Assembly: GCF_000987775.1 (NCBI RefSeq) | Contig: NZ_LAHO01000016.1 | Coordinates: 59,731-123,730 of the forward strand | Length of the DNA stretch: 64,000 bases | Direction: 5' to 3' | DNA from: Arsukibacterium ikkense | GTDB taxonomy: Bacteria > Pseudomonadota > Gammaproteobacteria > Enterobacterales > Alteromonadaceae | Shown: positions 17,214 to 27,799 of the stretch, piece by piece | How the letters are laid out: every line of letters starts with the position of its first letter | Position numbering within the stretch: the first letter of the stretch is position 1 | The notes under the pieces: model-generated | What the model was told of the DNA's origin: nothing | Seen by the model: the letters and a program-made list of their open reading frames with translations, nothing else | Database searches by the model: none | Program-made: the position numbers and the translations under genes

Positions 17214-19010
17214 ATGCAACAATTGCAACAGGATATTATTGTAGTCGGTGGTGGTGGGGCTGGCTTACGGGCCGCTATTGCCGCGGCCGAGGCGAATCCA
17301 AAGCTGCAGGTAGCGCTGCTATCCAAGGTATACCCGATGCGCTCGCACACTGTAGCCGCCGAGGGCGGCGCTGCTGCTGTTACCTTAACTGAAGACAGCC
17401 TGGCAGCCCATTTTCAGGATACAGTAAGTGGTAGTGACTGGCTGGCCGAGCAGGATGTGGCAGCGTATTTTGTTAAACATGCCTATCAGGAGCTGGTGCA
17501 GTTAGAGCGCTGGGGTTGCCCCTGGAGCAGAAAAGCAGATGGCAGCGTGCAGGTGCGTCGTTTTGGCGGCATGAAAACCGAGCGCACATGGTTTGCCGCC
17601 GATAGAACAGGCTTTCATATCTTACATACCTTGTTTCAAACCTCGTTACGCTACCCGTCTATTCATCGTTTTGATGAATACTTTGTACTTGATTTATTAG
17701 TGGTAGAGCAACGCATTGCAGGCGTGCTGGCTATCCAGTTCAGTACCGGCCAGCTGGTGCAAATTCGCGCTAAGGCCGTTATTCTGGCCACCGGCGGCGC
17801 CGGCCGGGTGTTTCATTACAACACCAATGGCGGCATTGTTACCGGCGATGGTATGGCGCTGGCGTATCGCCATGGCGTGGCACTGCGCGATATGGAGTTT
17901 GTGCAATACCACCCTACAGGCCTGCCGGGCAGTGGCATTTTAATCACCGAAGCCTGTCGTGGCGAGGGCGGCATTTTGCTCAACAAGGACGGTTACCGGT
18001 ATTTGCAGGACTATGGCCTTGGCCCCGAAACGCCCGTTGGTCAGCCGAAAAATAAATATATGGAGCTGGGGCCGCGCGATAAACTGTCACAGGCATTCTG
18101 GCAGCAACAGCAACTGGGTTTAACCGGTGACTATCAGGGGCATGCTGTGGTGTATCTGGATTTACGCCATTTGGGCAAAGCGCATTTAGCCAGCCGGCTG
18201 CCCTTTATCTGCGAGCTGGCCAACGCCTATGTCAATATTGATCCGGCCAGCCAGCCTATTCCCATTCGCCCGGCGGTGCATTACACCATGGGTGGCATTT
18301 TAACCGACATCAACTGCCAAACCAGTATCAGCGGCCTGTTTGCGGTAGGCGAATGCGCCTCGGTCGGCTTGCATGGCGCTAACCGGCTGGGCTCGAATTC
18401 GTTATCTGAGCTGCTGGTGTTTGGTAAGGTCGCCGGCGAGCAAGCGGCTGCGCAGGCAGAGCAGGCAAACATAGCGCCGTTTAGTGCCGTTGCCGGGCAA
18501 TGCCAACGCCAGCAAAGTTATATCAGCAGCCTGTTTGCCGACAGCTGCAGTGATTCCAGCGTAGCGATTCGCACTGAGCTTACCCTGGCCATGGAGCAAG
18601 GCTGCGGCATATACCGTGACAACGCCGGTATGCAGCTATGCTTAAACCGTCTGCAGGCATTAAAAGACCGTTTTCAGCAGCTGAAAGTGACCGATAACAG
18701 CAACCTCTTTAACAGTGCCTTGTTGCAACATCTGGAGCTGGGCTTTGGGCTGGACGTGGCTGAAACCATTTGCCGCAGCGCGCTGGCCCGCACCGAGTCG
18801 CGCGGTGCGCATCAGCGGCTGGATCAGGGCATGACTACACGAAACGACACTGACTTTTTACAACACAGCCTGGCGCTGCGTCAGCAAGATGGCAGTGCCG
18901 CTATCAGCTGGCAGCCGGTCACCATTACCAGCCTGCCACCCGCCGCCAGACACTATGGCTCTCAAGCAAGTGGTTCACCGGGGAATGACACAACAGGAAG
19001 CAGCCAATGA
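17214..19010 (+). CDS. frdA: Fumarate reductase flavoprotein subunit
   Basis: Catalytic subunit that reduces fumarate to succinate. An FAD-binding [10 protein letters not shown] lies at residues 12-21, and His45 in [10 protein letters not shown] is the covalent FAD attachment site. The dicarboxylate site is represented by [20 protein letters not shown] and HYTMGG. The 598 residues fit FrdA/SdhA. The operon order (A-B-C-D with two short membrane subunits) and the C/D sequences point to an E. coli-type quinol:fumarate reductase rather than succinate dehydrogenase (C-D-A-B order). The last 4 nt overlap frdB. Confidence 0.93.
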   Translation: MQQLQQDIIVVGGGGAGLRAAIAAAEANPKLQVALLSKVYPMRSHTVAAEGGAAAVTLTEDSLAAHFQDTVSGSDWLAEQDVAAYFVKHAYQELVQLERWGCPWSRKADGSVQVRRFGGMKTERTWFAADRTGFHILHTLFQTSLRYPSIHRFDEYFVLDLLVVEQRIAGVLAIQFSTGQLVQIRAKAVILATGGAGRVFHYNTNGGIVTGDGMALAYRHGVALRDMEFVQYHPTGLPGSGILITEACRGEGGILLNKDGYRYLQDYGLGPETPVGQPKNKYMELGPRDKLSQAFWQQQQLGLTGDYQGHAVVYLDLRHLGKAHLASRLPFICELANAYVNIDPASQPIPIRPAVHYTMGGILTDINCQTSISGLFAVGECASVGLHGANRLGSNSLSELLVFGKVAGEQAAAQAEQANIAPFSAVAGQCQRQQSYISSLFADSCSDSSVAIRTELTLAMEQGCGIYRDNAGMQLCLNRLQALKDRFQQLKVTDNSNLFNSALLQHLELGFGLDVAETICRSALARTESRGAHQRLDQGMTTRNDTDFLQHSLALRQQDGSAAISWQPVTITSLPPAARHYGSQASGSPGNDTTGSSQ

Positions 19011-19717
19011 ACAAAAGCATCAGTATTGCCCGTTATCACCCCGAACAAGATAACCAGCCACGACTACAGGCGTATCAGGTACAAAGCGATCACAGTACCT
19101 CGGTGCTGGATGCGCTGCTGCAGGTGCAGCAACAAGACCCCAGCCTGGGTTTTCGCTGGTCGTGCCGGATGGCAATATGTGGCTCTTGTGGTGTGATGGT
19201 GAATGGCATACCTAAGCTGGGCTGTAAAACCTTTTTGCGGGATTACCCAGACGAGCTTACCGTCAGCGCGCTGGCGCATTTTGCTGTGGAAAAAGATTTA
19301 ATAGTGGATATGCAACCGTTCTTACAACATCTGAACGCCGTAAAACCTTATTTGATTAACAGTGAACAAAGCGCAGAGCCACACCGGCAAACCCCGGCGC
19401 AGCTGGCCAAATATCAGCAATTTGCAAACTGCATTAATTGCGGCCTTTGCTATTCGGCCTGCCCGCAGTTTGGTTTAAACCCGGAGTTTCTGGGGCCGGC
19501 CGCCATTACCCTGGCCCAGCGCTACAACCTGGACAGCCGCGACCAGGGCAAAGCAGCAAGAATGCCGCAGCTTAATGGTAAAAACGGCGTCTGGAGCTGC
19601 ACCTTTGTCGGCTTTTGCTCTGATGTCTGCCCGAAAAAGGTCGACCCGGCAGCGGCAATTAACCAGGGCAAGGTAGCGTCGGCCGGTGATTTTATTATCA
19701 GCATGTTTAAATCTTAA
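19007..19717 (+). CDS. frdB: Fumarate reductase iron-sulfur subunit
   Basis: Electron-transfer subunit of 236 residues. Cys53, Cys58, Cys61 and Cys73 form the plant-ferredoxin-type [2Fe-2S] site ([10 protein letters not shown]). Cys142, Cys145 and Cys148 with Cys208, and Cys152 with Cys198 and Cys204, provide the [4Fe-4S] and [3Fe-4S] ligands in the usual interleaved manner. The ATG overlaps the frdA stop (ATGA). Fifteen bases separate it from frdC, including an AGGAG-type site. Confidence 0.95.
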   Translation: MNKSISIARYHPEQDNQPRLQAYQVQSDHSTSVLDALLQVQQQDPSLGFRWSCRMAICGSCGVMVNGIPKLGCKTFLRDYPDELTVSALAHFAVEKDLIVDMQPFLQHLNAVKPYLINSEQSAEPHRQTPAQLAKYQQFANCINCGLCYSACPQFGLNPEFLGPAAITLAQRYNLDSRDQGKAARMPQLNGKNGVWSCTFVGFCSDVCPKKVDPAAAINQGKVASAGDFIISMFKS

Positions 19718-19731
19718 GGAGCGAGGCCGCG

Positions 19732-20133
19732 ATGAGTGACAAGCCTGTCAGCAACAAAACAGCACCCGGCCCCTACCAGCCGGTAATGCACCGCTACTGG
19801 TGGCTGCAGCACCGTTACTTCAGGCTGTATATGCTGCGTGAAGCCACCGTATTGCCACTGTTATTTTTTATTGGCTGCCTGCTGTATGGCCTGTATTGTC
19901 TGGGCCAGAGTGAAGCACAGTGGCAAGGCTGGCTGGCGTTTATGGCCCAGCCCTGGGTAGTGCTCCTTAATCTGCTGGCCTTTATTGCCAGCCTGTTTCA
20001 TGCCAAAACGTTTTTCGAACTGTTTCCAAGAGTGATGCCGCTGGCGCCAGCCGGCTTCATGATTGCCGGCCAGTGGCTGGCCACCTTGCTGGTGGCAGCG
20101 GGTCTGATTGTTATACTGGGAGGCTGGATATGA
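19732..20133 (+). CDS. frdC: Fumarate reductase membrane anchor subunit C
   Basis: A 133-residue, three-helix membrane anchor. The N-terminal YQPVMHRYWWLQHRYFRLYMLREAT stretch (residues 16-40) and the HAKTFFELFPRVM motif between helices 2 and 3 are typical of FrdC. With FrdD it holds the quinol site and fixes FrdAB to the inner membrane. Its stop overlaps the frdD start. Confidence 0.9.
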   Translation: MSDKPVSNKTAPGPYQPVMHRYWWLQHRYFRLYMLREATVLPLLFFIGCLLYGLYCLGQSEAQWQGWLAFMAQPWVVLLNLLAFIASLFHAKTFFELFPRVMPLAPAGFMIAGQWLATLLVAAGLIVILGGWI

Positions 20134-20519
20134 AGATCGAAACAGCGCAACCTAAACGCTCGGATGAACCTATCTGGTGGGCACTGTTCAGCGCCGGTGG
20201 TGTCTGTTTTGCGGTGGTGCTTCCCGGCGCTATTTTAGCGCTGGCAATCCTGCCAGCACTGGGGCTCACAACTGGCGATAGCCTGAGTTACGCGCGCATG
20301 GCAGATATGGTATATCACTCGCTCTGGGGTTTGGCTGGCTTAGCTTTTGTGGCTGCCGCCATTTGCCTGCCATTGTTTCATGCGGCGCATCGCATTCACC
20401 ACGGCCTGCATGATTTACAGCTGGGCGGTGGTTTAGCAAGTAAACTGCTGTGTTATGGCCTGGCGGCACTGACTAGTGCCACAGGCGTTTGGCTGTTAGT
20501 GAAAGCTTGGGTTAGCTAG
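20130..20519 (+). CDS. frdD: Fumarate reductase membrane anchor subunit D
   Basis: A 129-residue, three-helix partner of FrdC. KRSDEPIWWALFSAGGVCFA at residues 8-27 and the HAAHRIHHGLHDL motif are family hallmarks. ATG 20130 overlaps the frdC stop (ATGA). It is the last gene of the operon and converges on panP, with only 9 nt between the stop codons and no obvious rho-independent terminator. Confidence 0.9.
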   Translation: MKIETAQPKRSDEPIWWALFSAGGVCFAVVLPGAILALAILPALGLTTGDSLSYARMADMVYHSLWGLAGLAFVAAAICLPLFHAAHRIHHGLHDLQLGGGLASKLLCYGLAALTSATGVWLLVKAWVS

Positions 20520-20552
20520 CTGCTTTGGTTAACTGGCTGCTTTGGTTAACTG
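20519..20552. repeat. 17-bp perfect tandem duplication at the frdD/panP junction
   Basis: Two identical 17-bp copies lie side by side at 20519-20535 and 20536-20552. Reading on the minus strand, the second-read copy is out of phase with the first and supplies the TAA stop of panP (20529-20531). The duplication therefore defines the present C-terminus of PanP and the 9-nt gap to frdD. Confidence 0.8.
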
Positions 20553-22184
20553 CGCGGCCAGCTGCAACAACTTCGGGTAAAACTCTTTGCTTTGCTGGGC
20601 TATCTGATCCTGCTCAACCAACACATCATGCAGAATTTGCTCGGTGGTCAGCGGGTTAGCCAGCACCACCCGAAACACGATCGTTTCCTGCCGATCGTAT
20701 GCTGCCGGGGTTAAGCGGGTACGCGACACAAACGACTTACCTTCTTCCCGTTGCCGTTTCTGCACAAACTTGGTCAGGCCATTTAGCAGCTCATTAAACT
20801 GCTGGCGCTGCTCGCTGCTGGCAATAGCCATGGCTTTTTGCACCTGCGCCGGTACATAACGGTAGGTTAGCAGACACAGCTCAGGCGCGGTAATCAGTTC
20901 AAAATCGATATTGTGCTCAATTAAGGTGGCAAAATAGCGGGCTTTTTCTAAAGAGCGGTTAATCAGAATTTCATAACCATCGCGGCCAATGACCTGCAAG
21001 CAGGCATGCACCAGCATCGCCATGCCCGGCCGCGAGCCTTCCAGCGTCTGGCTACCTAAGTCCTTTGAGCCTTTACGCAAAATATATTCTGCGTGGTGCT
21101 CAATGGCATGCGCCGATGACGGGTGCTTAAACACCACCATGCCAGCGCCCATTGGCACATACATTTGCTTATGGGCATCAATGGTAACCGAATCAGCGCG
21201 TTCTATACCGGCCATCAAATGGCGGTACTGATCAGACAGTAAGGTGGCACCGCCCCAGGCGGCATCAACATGGAAATGACACTGAAACTGTTCAGCTAAA
21301 TCAGCCAGCTCTGCTAACGGGTCAATATTACCGGTCTCAGTGGTGCCGGCTACGCCAACAATGGCCAACACTTTAATATTTTGCGCGCTGAGCTCAGTCA
21401 GCGTTTGCTGCATTTGCGCCACATCAACTTTATTATCAGCGTCAGTCTTCACGCTCACCACATAATCGCGGCCGATGCCAAGCACATCGGCCGCTTTACC
21501 CAGTGAATAATGGCCACGCTCTGACACTACTAACGCCAGACCATCGTAACCATAATGCTTTAAAGCCCGGAATAAGCCTTCTCTGGCGATACCTTTGAAC
21601 TCGCCATCGGCGCGTAATAAGCGGTTACGGGCGATCCACAGCGCGGTAATATTGGCAACAGTGCCGCCAGAGCAAAAGGCACCTAACGAATGGTTGGCAC
21701 TGTGCATCCATTTTTTATAGAAACTGTCTTTTTCGCCGTACACTAAATGGTGCATCATACCCAGTACCTGACGCTCCAGCGGGGTAAAGGCCTTCGATGT
21801 TTCAATTTTCACCAGGTTCTGGTTCAGCCCCACCATCATTTTTGACAAGGGCAGTACAAAATAGGGCAAGGCTGAGGTCATATGACCAATAAAGCTGGGC
21901 GAGGCGGTATGCACTGAATGCGCCACCAGCTTTTGCATGATGCTTTCAGCATAATCGGATACAAATTGCGGCGACAACGGAATTTGGTGCGCCTGAAAAT
22001 CACGCTCAATCTGCCATAATGGCTTTTCCAGCGCGACGATGCTTTCACGTAAAAAACCCGCCAGATTCTGTGACAGGTTCTGTTCAATAATACTTAAAGT
22101 AGAATCCGGCGCCTCGGGTACGGTAAAAATACGCCAAAGCGCATCTTCAGAGGCGGCGGCCTGCCTTTTGGTCGGTTCTGTCAT
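20529..22184 (-). CDS. panP: PLP-dependent aspartate 1-decarboxylase PanP (putative)
   Basis: A group II PLP decarboxylase of 551 residues. The PLP lysine is Lys339 in TIDAHKQMYVP, and the ring-stacking and Asp ligands are in FHVDAAWGG (about 304-312). The long N-terminus with EDALWRIFTVPEAPDSTL is characteristic of the subfamily proposed to replace pyruvoyl-dependent PanD in Vibrio and relatives (TIGR03799-type). It would supply beta-alanine to PanC, encoded at 4496-5338. Older annotation would call it glutamate decarboxylase, but the subfamily N-terminus argues against that. It is monocistronic, convergent with frdD. Confidence 0.82.
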   Translation of the reverse strand: MTEPTKRQAAASEDALWRIFTVPEAPDSTLSIIEQNLSQNLAGFLRESIVALEKPLWQIERDFQAHQIPLSPQFVSDYAESIMQKLVAHSVHTASPSFIGHMTSALPYFVLPLSKMMVGLNQNLVKIETSKAFTPLERQVLGMMHHLVYGEKDSFYKKWMHSANHSLGAFCSGGTVANITALWIARNRLLRADGEFKGIAREGLFRALKHYGYDGLALVVSERGHYSLGKAADVLGIGRDYVVSVKTDADNKVDVAQMQQTLTELSAQNIKVLAIVGVAGTTETGNIDPLAELADLAEQFQCHFHVDAAWGGATLLSDQYRHLMAGIERADSVTIDAHKQMYVPMGAGMVVFKHPSSAHAIEHHAEYILRKGSKDLGSQTLEGSRPGMAMLVHACLQVIGRDGYEILINRSLEKARYFATLIEHNIDFELITAPELCLLTYRYVPAQVQKAMAIASSEQRQQFNELLNGLTKFVQKRQREEGKSFVSRTRLTPAAYDRQETIVFRVVLANPLTTEQILHDVLVEQDQIAQQSKEFYPKLLQLAAQLTKAAS

Positions 22185-22338
22185 GCGTTATGCTACTCAC
22201 TAAGCCGAAACATCAGCCCACTATAGGTTTATAACTTCTGGTCTACAGCAAAAGCGCGCAGACAGCTGTGCAGAAAGGGCCTAACTCTACTGCAACTGTC
22301 ATAAAATGTCTGCAAAAATTTCAATGACAGCAGCCGCC

Positions 22339-23109
22339 CTAACTGCGCAGGCCAATACCCTTGTTAATTAAATACAAAGCAAAGCTAAACATCACTACAA
22401 TAAAACTGATCACTACCGTTAATGCCACAACCAGGCTGACATCACTCACCCCCAGAAAACCATAGCGAAAGGCATTTACCATATAGACTATCGGATTCAG
22501 CGCCGCCACTTTTTGCCAGAAGCCGGGCAGCATGGTTAGCGAGTAAAACACCCCACCCAGATAGGTTAACGGCGTCAGCACAAAAGTCGGAATAATACTG
22601 ATGTCGTCGAAGGTTTTCGCGTAAATGGCATTAATTAAGCCGCCCAGTGCAAACAGCATCGAAGTCAGCACTACGGTAACGATAATAATTGCCACGCTAT
22701 GCAGATGAATGTCGACAAAAAATAGCGATAAAATGGTGACGATGATACCAACCAGCATGCCACGGGCCATACCGCCACCAACATACCCCAGCACAATCAG
22801 GTAATTAGGCACCGGCGCCACCAGCAACTCTTCCACATTACGTTGAAACTTGGCACTGAAAAACGATGACGCAACATTAGCGTAAGAGTTGGTGATCACC
22901 GCCATCATTATCAGGCCGGGCACAATAAACTCCATATAGCTAAAGCCGCCCATGTCACCAATCCGCGAACCAATTAAACTGCCAAAGATCACAAAATACA
23001 GGCTCATAGTAATGGCTGGTGGCACCAGGGTTTGCACCCAAATTCGCATAAAGCGGGTGATTTCTTTGTCTAAAATACTCTGCAGGGCTATCAGATAACT
23101 GGCACGCAT
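22339..23109 (-). CDS. yadH: ABC-2 type transporter permease YadH
   Basis: A six-helix ABC-2 permease of 256 residues with the typical EEL-L-x-P cytoplasmic coupling motif (QRNVEELLVAPVP) and LTYLGGVFYSLTMLP between the last helices. It pairs with the ATPase gene immediately upstream, whose stop overlaps its ATG (TAATG). Family proteins are exporters of unknown substrate. In E. coli the pair sits near the pan genes. Confidence 0.88.
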   Translation of the reverse strand: MRASYLIALQSILDKEITRFMRIWVQTLVPPAITMSLYFVIFGSLIGSRIGDMGGFSYMEFIVPGLIMMAVITNSYANVASSFFSAKFQRNVEELLVAPVPNYLIVLGYVGGGMARGMLVGIIVTILSLFFVDIHLHSVAIIIVTVVLTSMLFALGGLINAIYAKTFDDISIIPTFVLTPLTYLGGVFYSLTMLPGFWQKVAALNPIVYMVNAFRYGFLGVSDVSLVVALTVVISFIVVMFSFALYLINKGIGLRS

Positions 23110-24035
23110 TAGTGGCTTACTCCCCGGCCGTTTTCGACCAGCGTCACAAATAGCTCTTCCAAGCGATTCGCTTTATTCCGCATCGACAAAACATTGACCT
23201 GCTGGCTGCTAAGCTGACTGAAAATCGGGTTTAAGCCCTGACTTTTTTGCACATCCACTTCAATACTGTGCTCGTCCAACTCGCGCCAGGTTACATCGTC
23301 CAATTGCAGATTGGCCGGTTTATGTGCTAAATCGAAAATAAAGGTTTCAATGGTCAGCTTATTTAATAGCGCCTTCATGCTGGTGTTTTCGATGATCCGG
23401 CCCTTATCGATAATAGCGATATTGCGACAAAGCATTTCGGCTTCTTCCAGATAATGCGTAGTGAGAATAATAGTAACGCCGGCTTTGTTAATTGTGCGCA
23501 AAAAATCCCACATGGAACGGCGCAGCTCAATATCGACGCCGGCAGTAGGTTCATCCAGAATTAACAGTTTAGGCTCATGCATTAAGGCGCGGGCAATCAT
23601 TAACCGCCGCTTCATGCCACCCGATAATTCCCGGGCCCGGGCATAGCGTTTATCCCATAACCCCAACTGCCCCAGATACTTTTCGGCGCGGCTTAACGCC
23701 AGCTTTTTGGGGACGCCATAGTAACCGGCCTGGTTAACCACTATTTGCAGCACGGTTTCAAACTGATTAAAGTTAAATTCCTGCGGCACTAAGCCCAGCT
23801 GGCTTTTCGCTTGTTCCAGCTGGCTATCAATATCAAAACCAAATACGCTGACCTTACCGCTGCTTTTGTTAACCAGCGAGGTAATAATGCCAATAGTGGT
23901 GCTTTTACCCGCACCATTGGGACCCAGCAAAGCGAAAAAATCGCCCTGCTTAACTTGCAAATCAATACCAGTAAGGGCGACAGTGCCGCTTTTATACACC
24001 TTATGTAAGGCTGAAATATCTAACGCCAGACTCAC
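23109..24035 (-). CDS. yadG: ABC transporter ATP-binding protein YadG
   Basis: A 308-residue ATPase with Walker [10 protein letters not shown] (about 38-46), Q-loop VPQEFNFNQ, signature LSGGMKRR, Walker [13 protein letters not shown] and the H-loop [11 protein letters not shown]-terminal extension of about 80 residues is usual in the YadG/DrrA group. The start is GTG 24035, overlapping the ubiX stop (GTGA). Together with YadH it forms one exporter. Confidence 0.9.
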   Translation of the reverse strand: MSLALDISALHKVYKSGTVALTGIDLQVKQGDFFALLGPNGAGKSTTIGIITSLVNKSSGKVSVFGFDIDSQLEQAKSQLGLVPQEFNFNQFETVLQIVVNQAGYYGVPKKLALSRAEKYLGQLGLWDKRYARARELSGGMKRRLMIARALMHEPKLLILDEPTAGVDIELRRSMWDFLRTINKAGVTIILTTHYLEEAEMLCRNIAIIDKGRIIENTSMKALLNKLTIETFIFDLAHKPANLQLDDVTWRELDEHSIEVDVQKSQGLNPIFSQLSSQQVNVLSMRNKANRLEELFVTLVENGRGVSH

Positions 24036-24676
24036 TCACGCTCTCCTGCTGTACTATCGTTGTTGTCACGCTCGCCGCCATAACCCCAGCGGGCCGTAAG
24101 CTGCTGTTGCAGCCCTAACTGATCTAAAATGCGCGCCACCATAAAGTCGACTAAATCACTGATTTGTTTCGGCTGGTGATAAAAGCCGGGGGCCGCCGGC
24201 ATAATCGTTACCCCAAGCCGCGCCAGTTTCAGCAGGTTTTCCAGATGAATGGCACTGAGCGGGCTCTCCCGTGGCACTAAAATCAGCTTACCGCCTTCTT
24301 TAATCACCACATCGGCCGCCCGCTCTATCAGATTATCGCTGGCGCCGCATGCTATCGCCGACACCGTACCGGTTGAGCAGGGGCAAATCACCATCTGCTT
24401 TGGTGCAGCTGAACCCGACGCTACCGGCGAGAACCAGTCATCTTTGCCGTATACCGTTAACTGGCCAGGGGCGCAGTTAAACTGCGTCTGCAACTGTTCG
24501 GTACATTTATCCGGTGCGCCGGCCAACTTAATATTATGCTCGGTGGCAAATACCACCCGCGCCGCACTGGAAATAAGTAAGTGCACCCGCACTCCCTGCA
24601 CTAACAATAGCTCGAGTAAACGCCAGCCGTAAGGCGCACCTGAAGCGCCGGTAAAGGCTAAGGTTATGTCCTGCAT
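24032..24676 (-). CDS. ubiX: Flavin prenyltransferase UbiX
   Basis: Makes the prenylated FMN cofactor used by UbiD decarboxylase in ubiquinone synthesis. The 214-residue protein has the N-terminal FMN site [16 protein letters not shown], the [14 protein letters not shown] stretch, and [17 protein letters not shown] with AAPGFYHQP in the C-terminal half. I prefer ATG 24676 over ATG 24688, because the latter overlaps the end of mpl and GGGAG lies properly before 24676. It overlaps yadG by 4 nt and follows mpl by 2 nt. Confidence 0.93.
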   Translation of the reverse strand: MQDITLAFTGASGAPYGWRLLELLLVQGVRVHLLISSAARVVFATEHNIKLAGAPDKCTEQLQTQFNCAPGQLTVYGKDDWFSPVASGSAAPKQMVICPCSTGTVSAIACGASDNLIERAADVVIKEGGKLILVPRESPLSAIHLENLLKLARLGVTIMPAAPGFYHQPKQISDLVDFMVARILDQLGLQQQLTARWGYGGERDNNDSTAGERE

Positions 24677-24678
24677 AC

Positions 24679-26034
24679 TCACTCCCATTTTTGCGCTAAG
24701 GCGCTAATCAGCTTATCGTGAATACCAGCAAAGCCGCCGTTACTCATAATTACGATGTTATCACCCCTGGCGGCTTGCCCGACCAGTAAACCGACCAGTG
24801 CCGCAATATCATGCGACAAATGGGCCTTGGGGCTTAAACTGCGGGTTAAGGCATCCAATGACCAGTTGGCGTTTGCCGGCTCATACAAATACACCTGGTC
24901 GGCAATGGCTAACGACACCGGCAACGCCGCTTCGTGCACCCCCATGCGCATTGTATTAGAGCGTGGTTCCAGTACGGCAATTAACCGGCCCTGGCCCACT
25001 TTATTGCGCACACCCTGCAAAGTAGTGGCAATGGCGGTTGGGTGATGGGCAAAGTCATCGTAAACTTTAATGCCGGCAATCTCCGCTTTTAGCTCCATTC
25101 GCCGCTTCGGTGCCACAAACTGGCTCATCGCCTCTAACGCCACAGCAACCGGCACGCCGGCATGGCGCGCGGCGGCAATGGCCATCACGGCATTATCAAC
25201 ATTATGCTGACCGCACAGTTGCCAGTGCAGTTCGCCTTGCAACTGCTGCTGATAAAACAATTTAAAAGCGCTGCCATCGTTTTGAATCAACTCTGCCCGC
25301 CAGTCCTGGCCATAACTCTGACGCTCACTCCAGCACCCCATGGCCAGCGTCTGGCTGACAGCTTTGGTATCTTCTGGTGATAACACCAGACCGTTAGCCG
25401 GCACCATTCTGAGTAAATGATGAAATTGGCGCTGAATAGCGGCTAAATCCGGGAAGATATCAGCATGGTCAAACTCCAGATTATTAATTATCAGGGTGCG
25501 CGGCCGGTAATGAACAAACTTCGAGCGTTTATCAAAAAAGGCAGTGTCGTATTCGTCCGCTTCAATTACAAAAAATGGCGATTGACCGAGCCGGGCCGAT
25601 GTATCAAAATTTTGCGGAATGCCGCCAATTAAAAAGCCCGGCTCCAGGCCGGCCGCCTCTAAAATCCAGGCCAGCATGCTGCTGGTGGTGGTTTTACCAT
25701 GCGTTCCGGCCACCGCCAGCACCCAGCGGTCGTGCAATACTTGTTCAGCCAGCCACTGTGGGCCTGAGGTATAGCGTAAGCCGCGGTCAAGCACATATTC
25801 AACCGCCTCGTTGCCGCGGGATAAGGCATTACCAATAATAACTAAATCCGGCTCGGGCGAAAACTGGCTGCTGTCGTAGCCCTGCACCAAACCGATACCC
25901 AGTGCCACCAGCTGCTCACTCATTGGCGGATACACATTTTGATCGGAGCCGGTCACCTGATGGCCCAGCGCTTTGGCAATAGCGGCAATGCCGCCCATAA
26001 AGGTGCCGCAAATACCTAAAATATGAATATGCAT
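24679..26034 (-). CDS. mpl: UDP-MurNAc:L-Ala-gamma-D-Glu-meso-DAP ligase
   Basis: Recycles murein tripeptide by joining it to UDP-MurNAc. The 451-residue Mur ligase has the N-terminal Rossmann motif [11 protein letters not shown], the ATP loop [13 protein letters not shown] (about 108-120), the carbamylated-lysine region and the C-terminal [11 protein letters not shown] motif, where the Mpl-type DDFAHHP is diagnostic. It is divergent from fbp, an arrangement also found in E. coli. Confidence 0.95.
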   Translation of the reverse strand: MHIHILGICGTFMGGIAAIAKALGHQVTGSDQNVYPPMSEQLVALGIGLVQGYDSSQFSPEPDLVIIGNALSRGNEAVEYVLDRGLRYTSGPQWLAEQVLHDRWVLAVAGTHGKTTTSSMLAWILEAAGLEPGFLIGGIPQNFDTSARLGQSPFFVIEADEYDTAFFDKRSKFVHYRPRTLIINNLEFDHADIFPDLAAIQRQFHHLLRMVPANGLVLSPEDTKAVSQTLAMGCWSERQSYGQDWRAELIQNDGSAFKLFYQQQLQGELHWQLCGQHNVDNAVMAIAAARHAGVPVAVALEAMSQFVAPKRRMELKAEIAGIKVYDDFAHHPTAIATTLQGVRNKVGQGRLIAVLEPRSNTMRMGVHEAALPVSLAIADQVYLYEPANANWSLDALTRSLSPKAHLSHDIAALVGLLVGQAARGDNIVIMSNGGFAGIHDKLISALAQKWE

Positions 26035-26170
26035 CAGTTATTTCCTGCTGCGCAGGCCCGTTGATAACAGAAAAACAGATAAAACTACGATCAAAACTGC
26101 AATTTAACAATAAATTCTTTAAAATAGCCCAGCCCTACACATTCACTACAGCAATAAAAGGAATAACAAC

Positions 26171-27142
26171 ATGCGCCGTATTTCCCCGGTACTGCAGCAG
26201 GACGGAGTCGAACCTGAGTTAATTGCCCTGCTTAAAACCATTCTGGCTGCCTGTCGCGAAATCTCTTTCCGGGTCAGTCAGGGTGAACTGGCAGGGGTAT
26301 TAGGTTCTACCCTTGGCGAGAATATTCAAGGGGAAACCCAAAAAAAACTTGATGTCATAGCCAATGAATTATTAAAAGAAGTTATCCTGGAAACAGGCGT
26401 GGTAAAAGCCATCAGCTCAGAAGAAGAAGATCATATCGTTGCCGGCAACCCGCAGGGAAAATACCTGGTAACCTTTGACCCGCTGGACGGCTCGTCTAAC
26501 ACCGATATCAACAGCTTAATTGGTACTATCTTTTCTATTCTGCCTGCCGACCCGGCCAAAGCGCCGGACGATGCCAGCTTATTTTTACAGCCTGGCACTG
26601 CTCAGGTTGCCGCCGGCTATGTACTATACGGCCCCTCGACTATGCTGGCACTGACTACCGGCCATGGCACCCGTTTATACACGCTTGATAATACCTATGG
26701 TGGTTTTTTGCTGACCGGCGATCAGGCTGCCATTCCAAAATACACCACCGAGTTTGCGCTTAATATGTCTAACCAACGGTTCTGGCAGGAACCTATGCAG
26801 CGCTATGTCGCTGACTTACTGCTGGGCAAAACCGGCCCGCGCGGTAAAAACTTTAATATGCGCTGGATTGCGGCCATGGTGGGTGATGTGCACCGGGTGT
26901 TGTGCCGCGGTGGCATTTTTGCCTACCCGCGGGACACCAAAGACTCAACCAAACCGGACAAATTGCGACTAATGTATGAAGCCAATCCGATGAGTTTTCT
27001 GGTAGAACAGGCTGGCGGTATCAGCTCAACGGGGTATGAGCGTATCATGGAAATAATACCAACCGATATTCACCAGCGGGTCGCGGTTATTCTGGGCTCA
27101 AAACATGAAGTAGAAACCTGTATTGGATATCACAAAGCATAG
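26171..27142 (+). CDS. fbp: Class I fructose-1,6-bisphosphatase
   Basis: Gluconeogenic phosphatase of 323 residues. The metal-binding [11 protein letters not shown] motif is present near residue 98, with SSEEED upstream and the substrate site [11 protein letters not shown] near the C-terminus. A ribosome binding site AAGGAA precedes ATG 26171. Length and order next to mpl and ppa fit the E. coli-type enzyme. Confidence 0.96.
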   Translation: MRRISPVLQQDGVEPELIALLKTILAACREISFRVSQGELAGVLGSTLGENIQGETQKKLDVIANELLKEVILETGVVKAISSEEEDHIVAGNPQGKYLVTFDPLDGSSNTDINSLIGTIFSILPADPAKAPDDASLFLQPGTAQVAAGYVLYGPSTMLALTTGHGTRLYTLDNTYGGFLLTGDQAAIPKYTTEFALNMSNQRFWQEPMQRYVADLLLGKTGPRGKNFNMRWIAAMVGDVHRVLCRGGIFAYPRDTKDSTKPDKLRLMYEANPMSFLVEQAGGISSTGYERIMEIIPTDIHQRVAVILGSKHEVETCIGYHKA

Positions 27143-27199
27143 CCATTTTTACTGCCGCCGCTATAATAGCCGGCGCTGATTAAACGATAAGGAAGCAAC

Positions 27200-27727
27200 A
27201 TGAGCTTAAGCGACGTAGCAGCAGGTAAAAACCTGCCAGACGAAATTAACGTTATTATTGAAATTCCGGCCAATGCCGACCCGATTAAATATGAAGTAGA
27301 TAAAGACACGGGTACAGTCTGGGTTGACCGCTTTATGTCAACGCCAATGTTCTACCCTTGCAACTATGGTTTTGTAAACCATACCCTATCGCTTGATGGT
27401 GACCCGGTTGATGTGTTAGTGCCAACCCCTTACCCATTAGTGCCAGGCTCGGTTATCAGATGCCGGCCGGTTGGGGTATTAAATATGGCTGATGAGTCAG
27501 GCGAAGATGCCAAAGTGATTGCCGTGCCAATCAGCAAGCTGACCAAACTGTATGACCATATTCAGGATATCAATGATGTACCGGAATTGTTAAAGCAGCA
27601 AATTCAACACTTCTTTGAGCGCTACAAAGAGCTGGAACCAGGTAAATGGGTGAAAGTACAGGGTTGGGCTGATGCTGCTGCTGCCAAGGCTGAAATTATG
27701 ACATCGTTTGAACGAGCTAAAAAATAA
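27200..27727 (+). CDS. ppa: Inorganic pyrophosphatase
   Basis: Soluble family I pyrophosphatase, 175 residues, the length of the bacterial hexameric enzyme. The active-site Asp cluster DGDPVDVLV lies near residues 65-73, with [11 protein letters not shown] just before and EDAKVIAVP after. The enzyme pulls biosynthetic reactions by removing PPi. AAGGAAG precedes the ATG. A terminator follows at 27759-27787. Confidence 0.97.
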   Translation: MSLSDVAAGKNLPDEINVIIEIPANADPIKYEVDKDTGTVWVDRFMSTPMFYPCNYGFVNHTLSLDGDPVDVLVPTPYPLVPGSVIRCRPVGVLNMADESGEDAKVIAVPISKLTKLYDHIQDINDVPELLKQQIQHFFERYKELEPGKWVKVQGWADAAAAKAEIMTSFERAKK

Positions 27728-27758
27728 CAACTCACTGTTAAGGGGGGTGTTATACATT

Positions 27759-27787
27759 AAAAAAAGCCGCTTTATGCGGCTTTTTTT
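27759..27787 (+). terminator. Rho-independent terminator after ppa
   Basis: The hairpin AAAAAGCCGC / loop TTTAT / GCGGCTTTTT is followed by a T run. It has A and T runs on both sides, so it can serve both ppa (+) and the response-regulator gene ending at 27800 (-). Confidence 0.9.
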
Positions 27788-27799
27788 AATGCTGATTGC

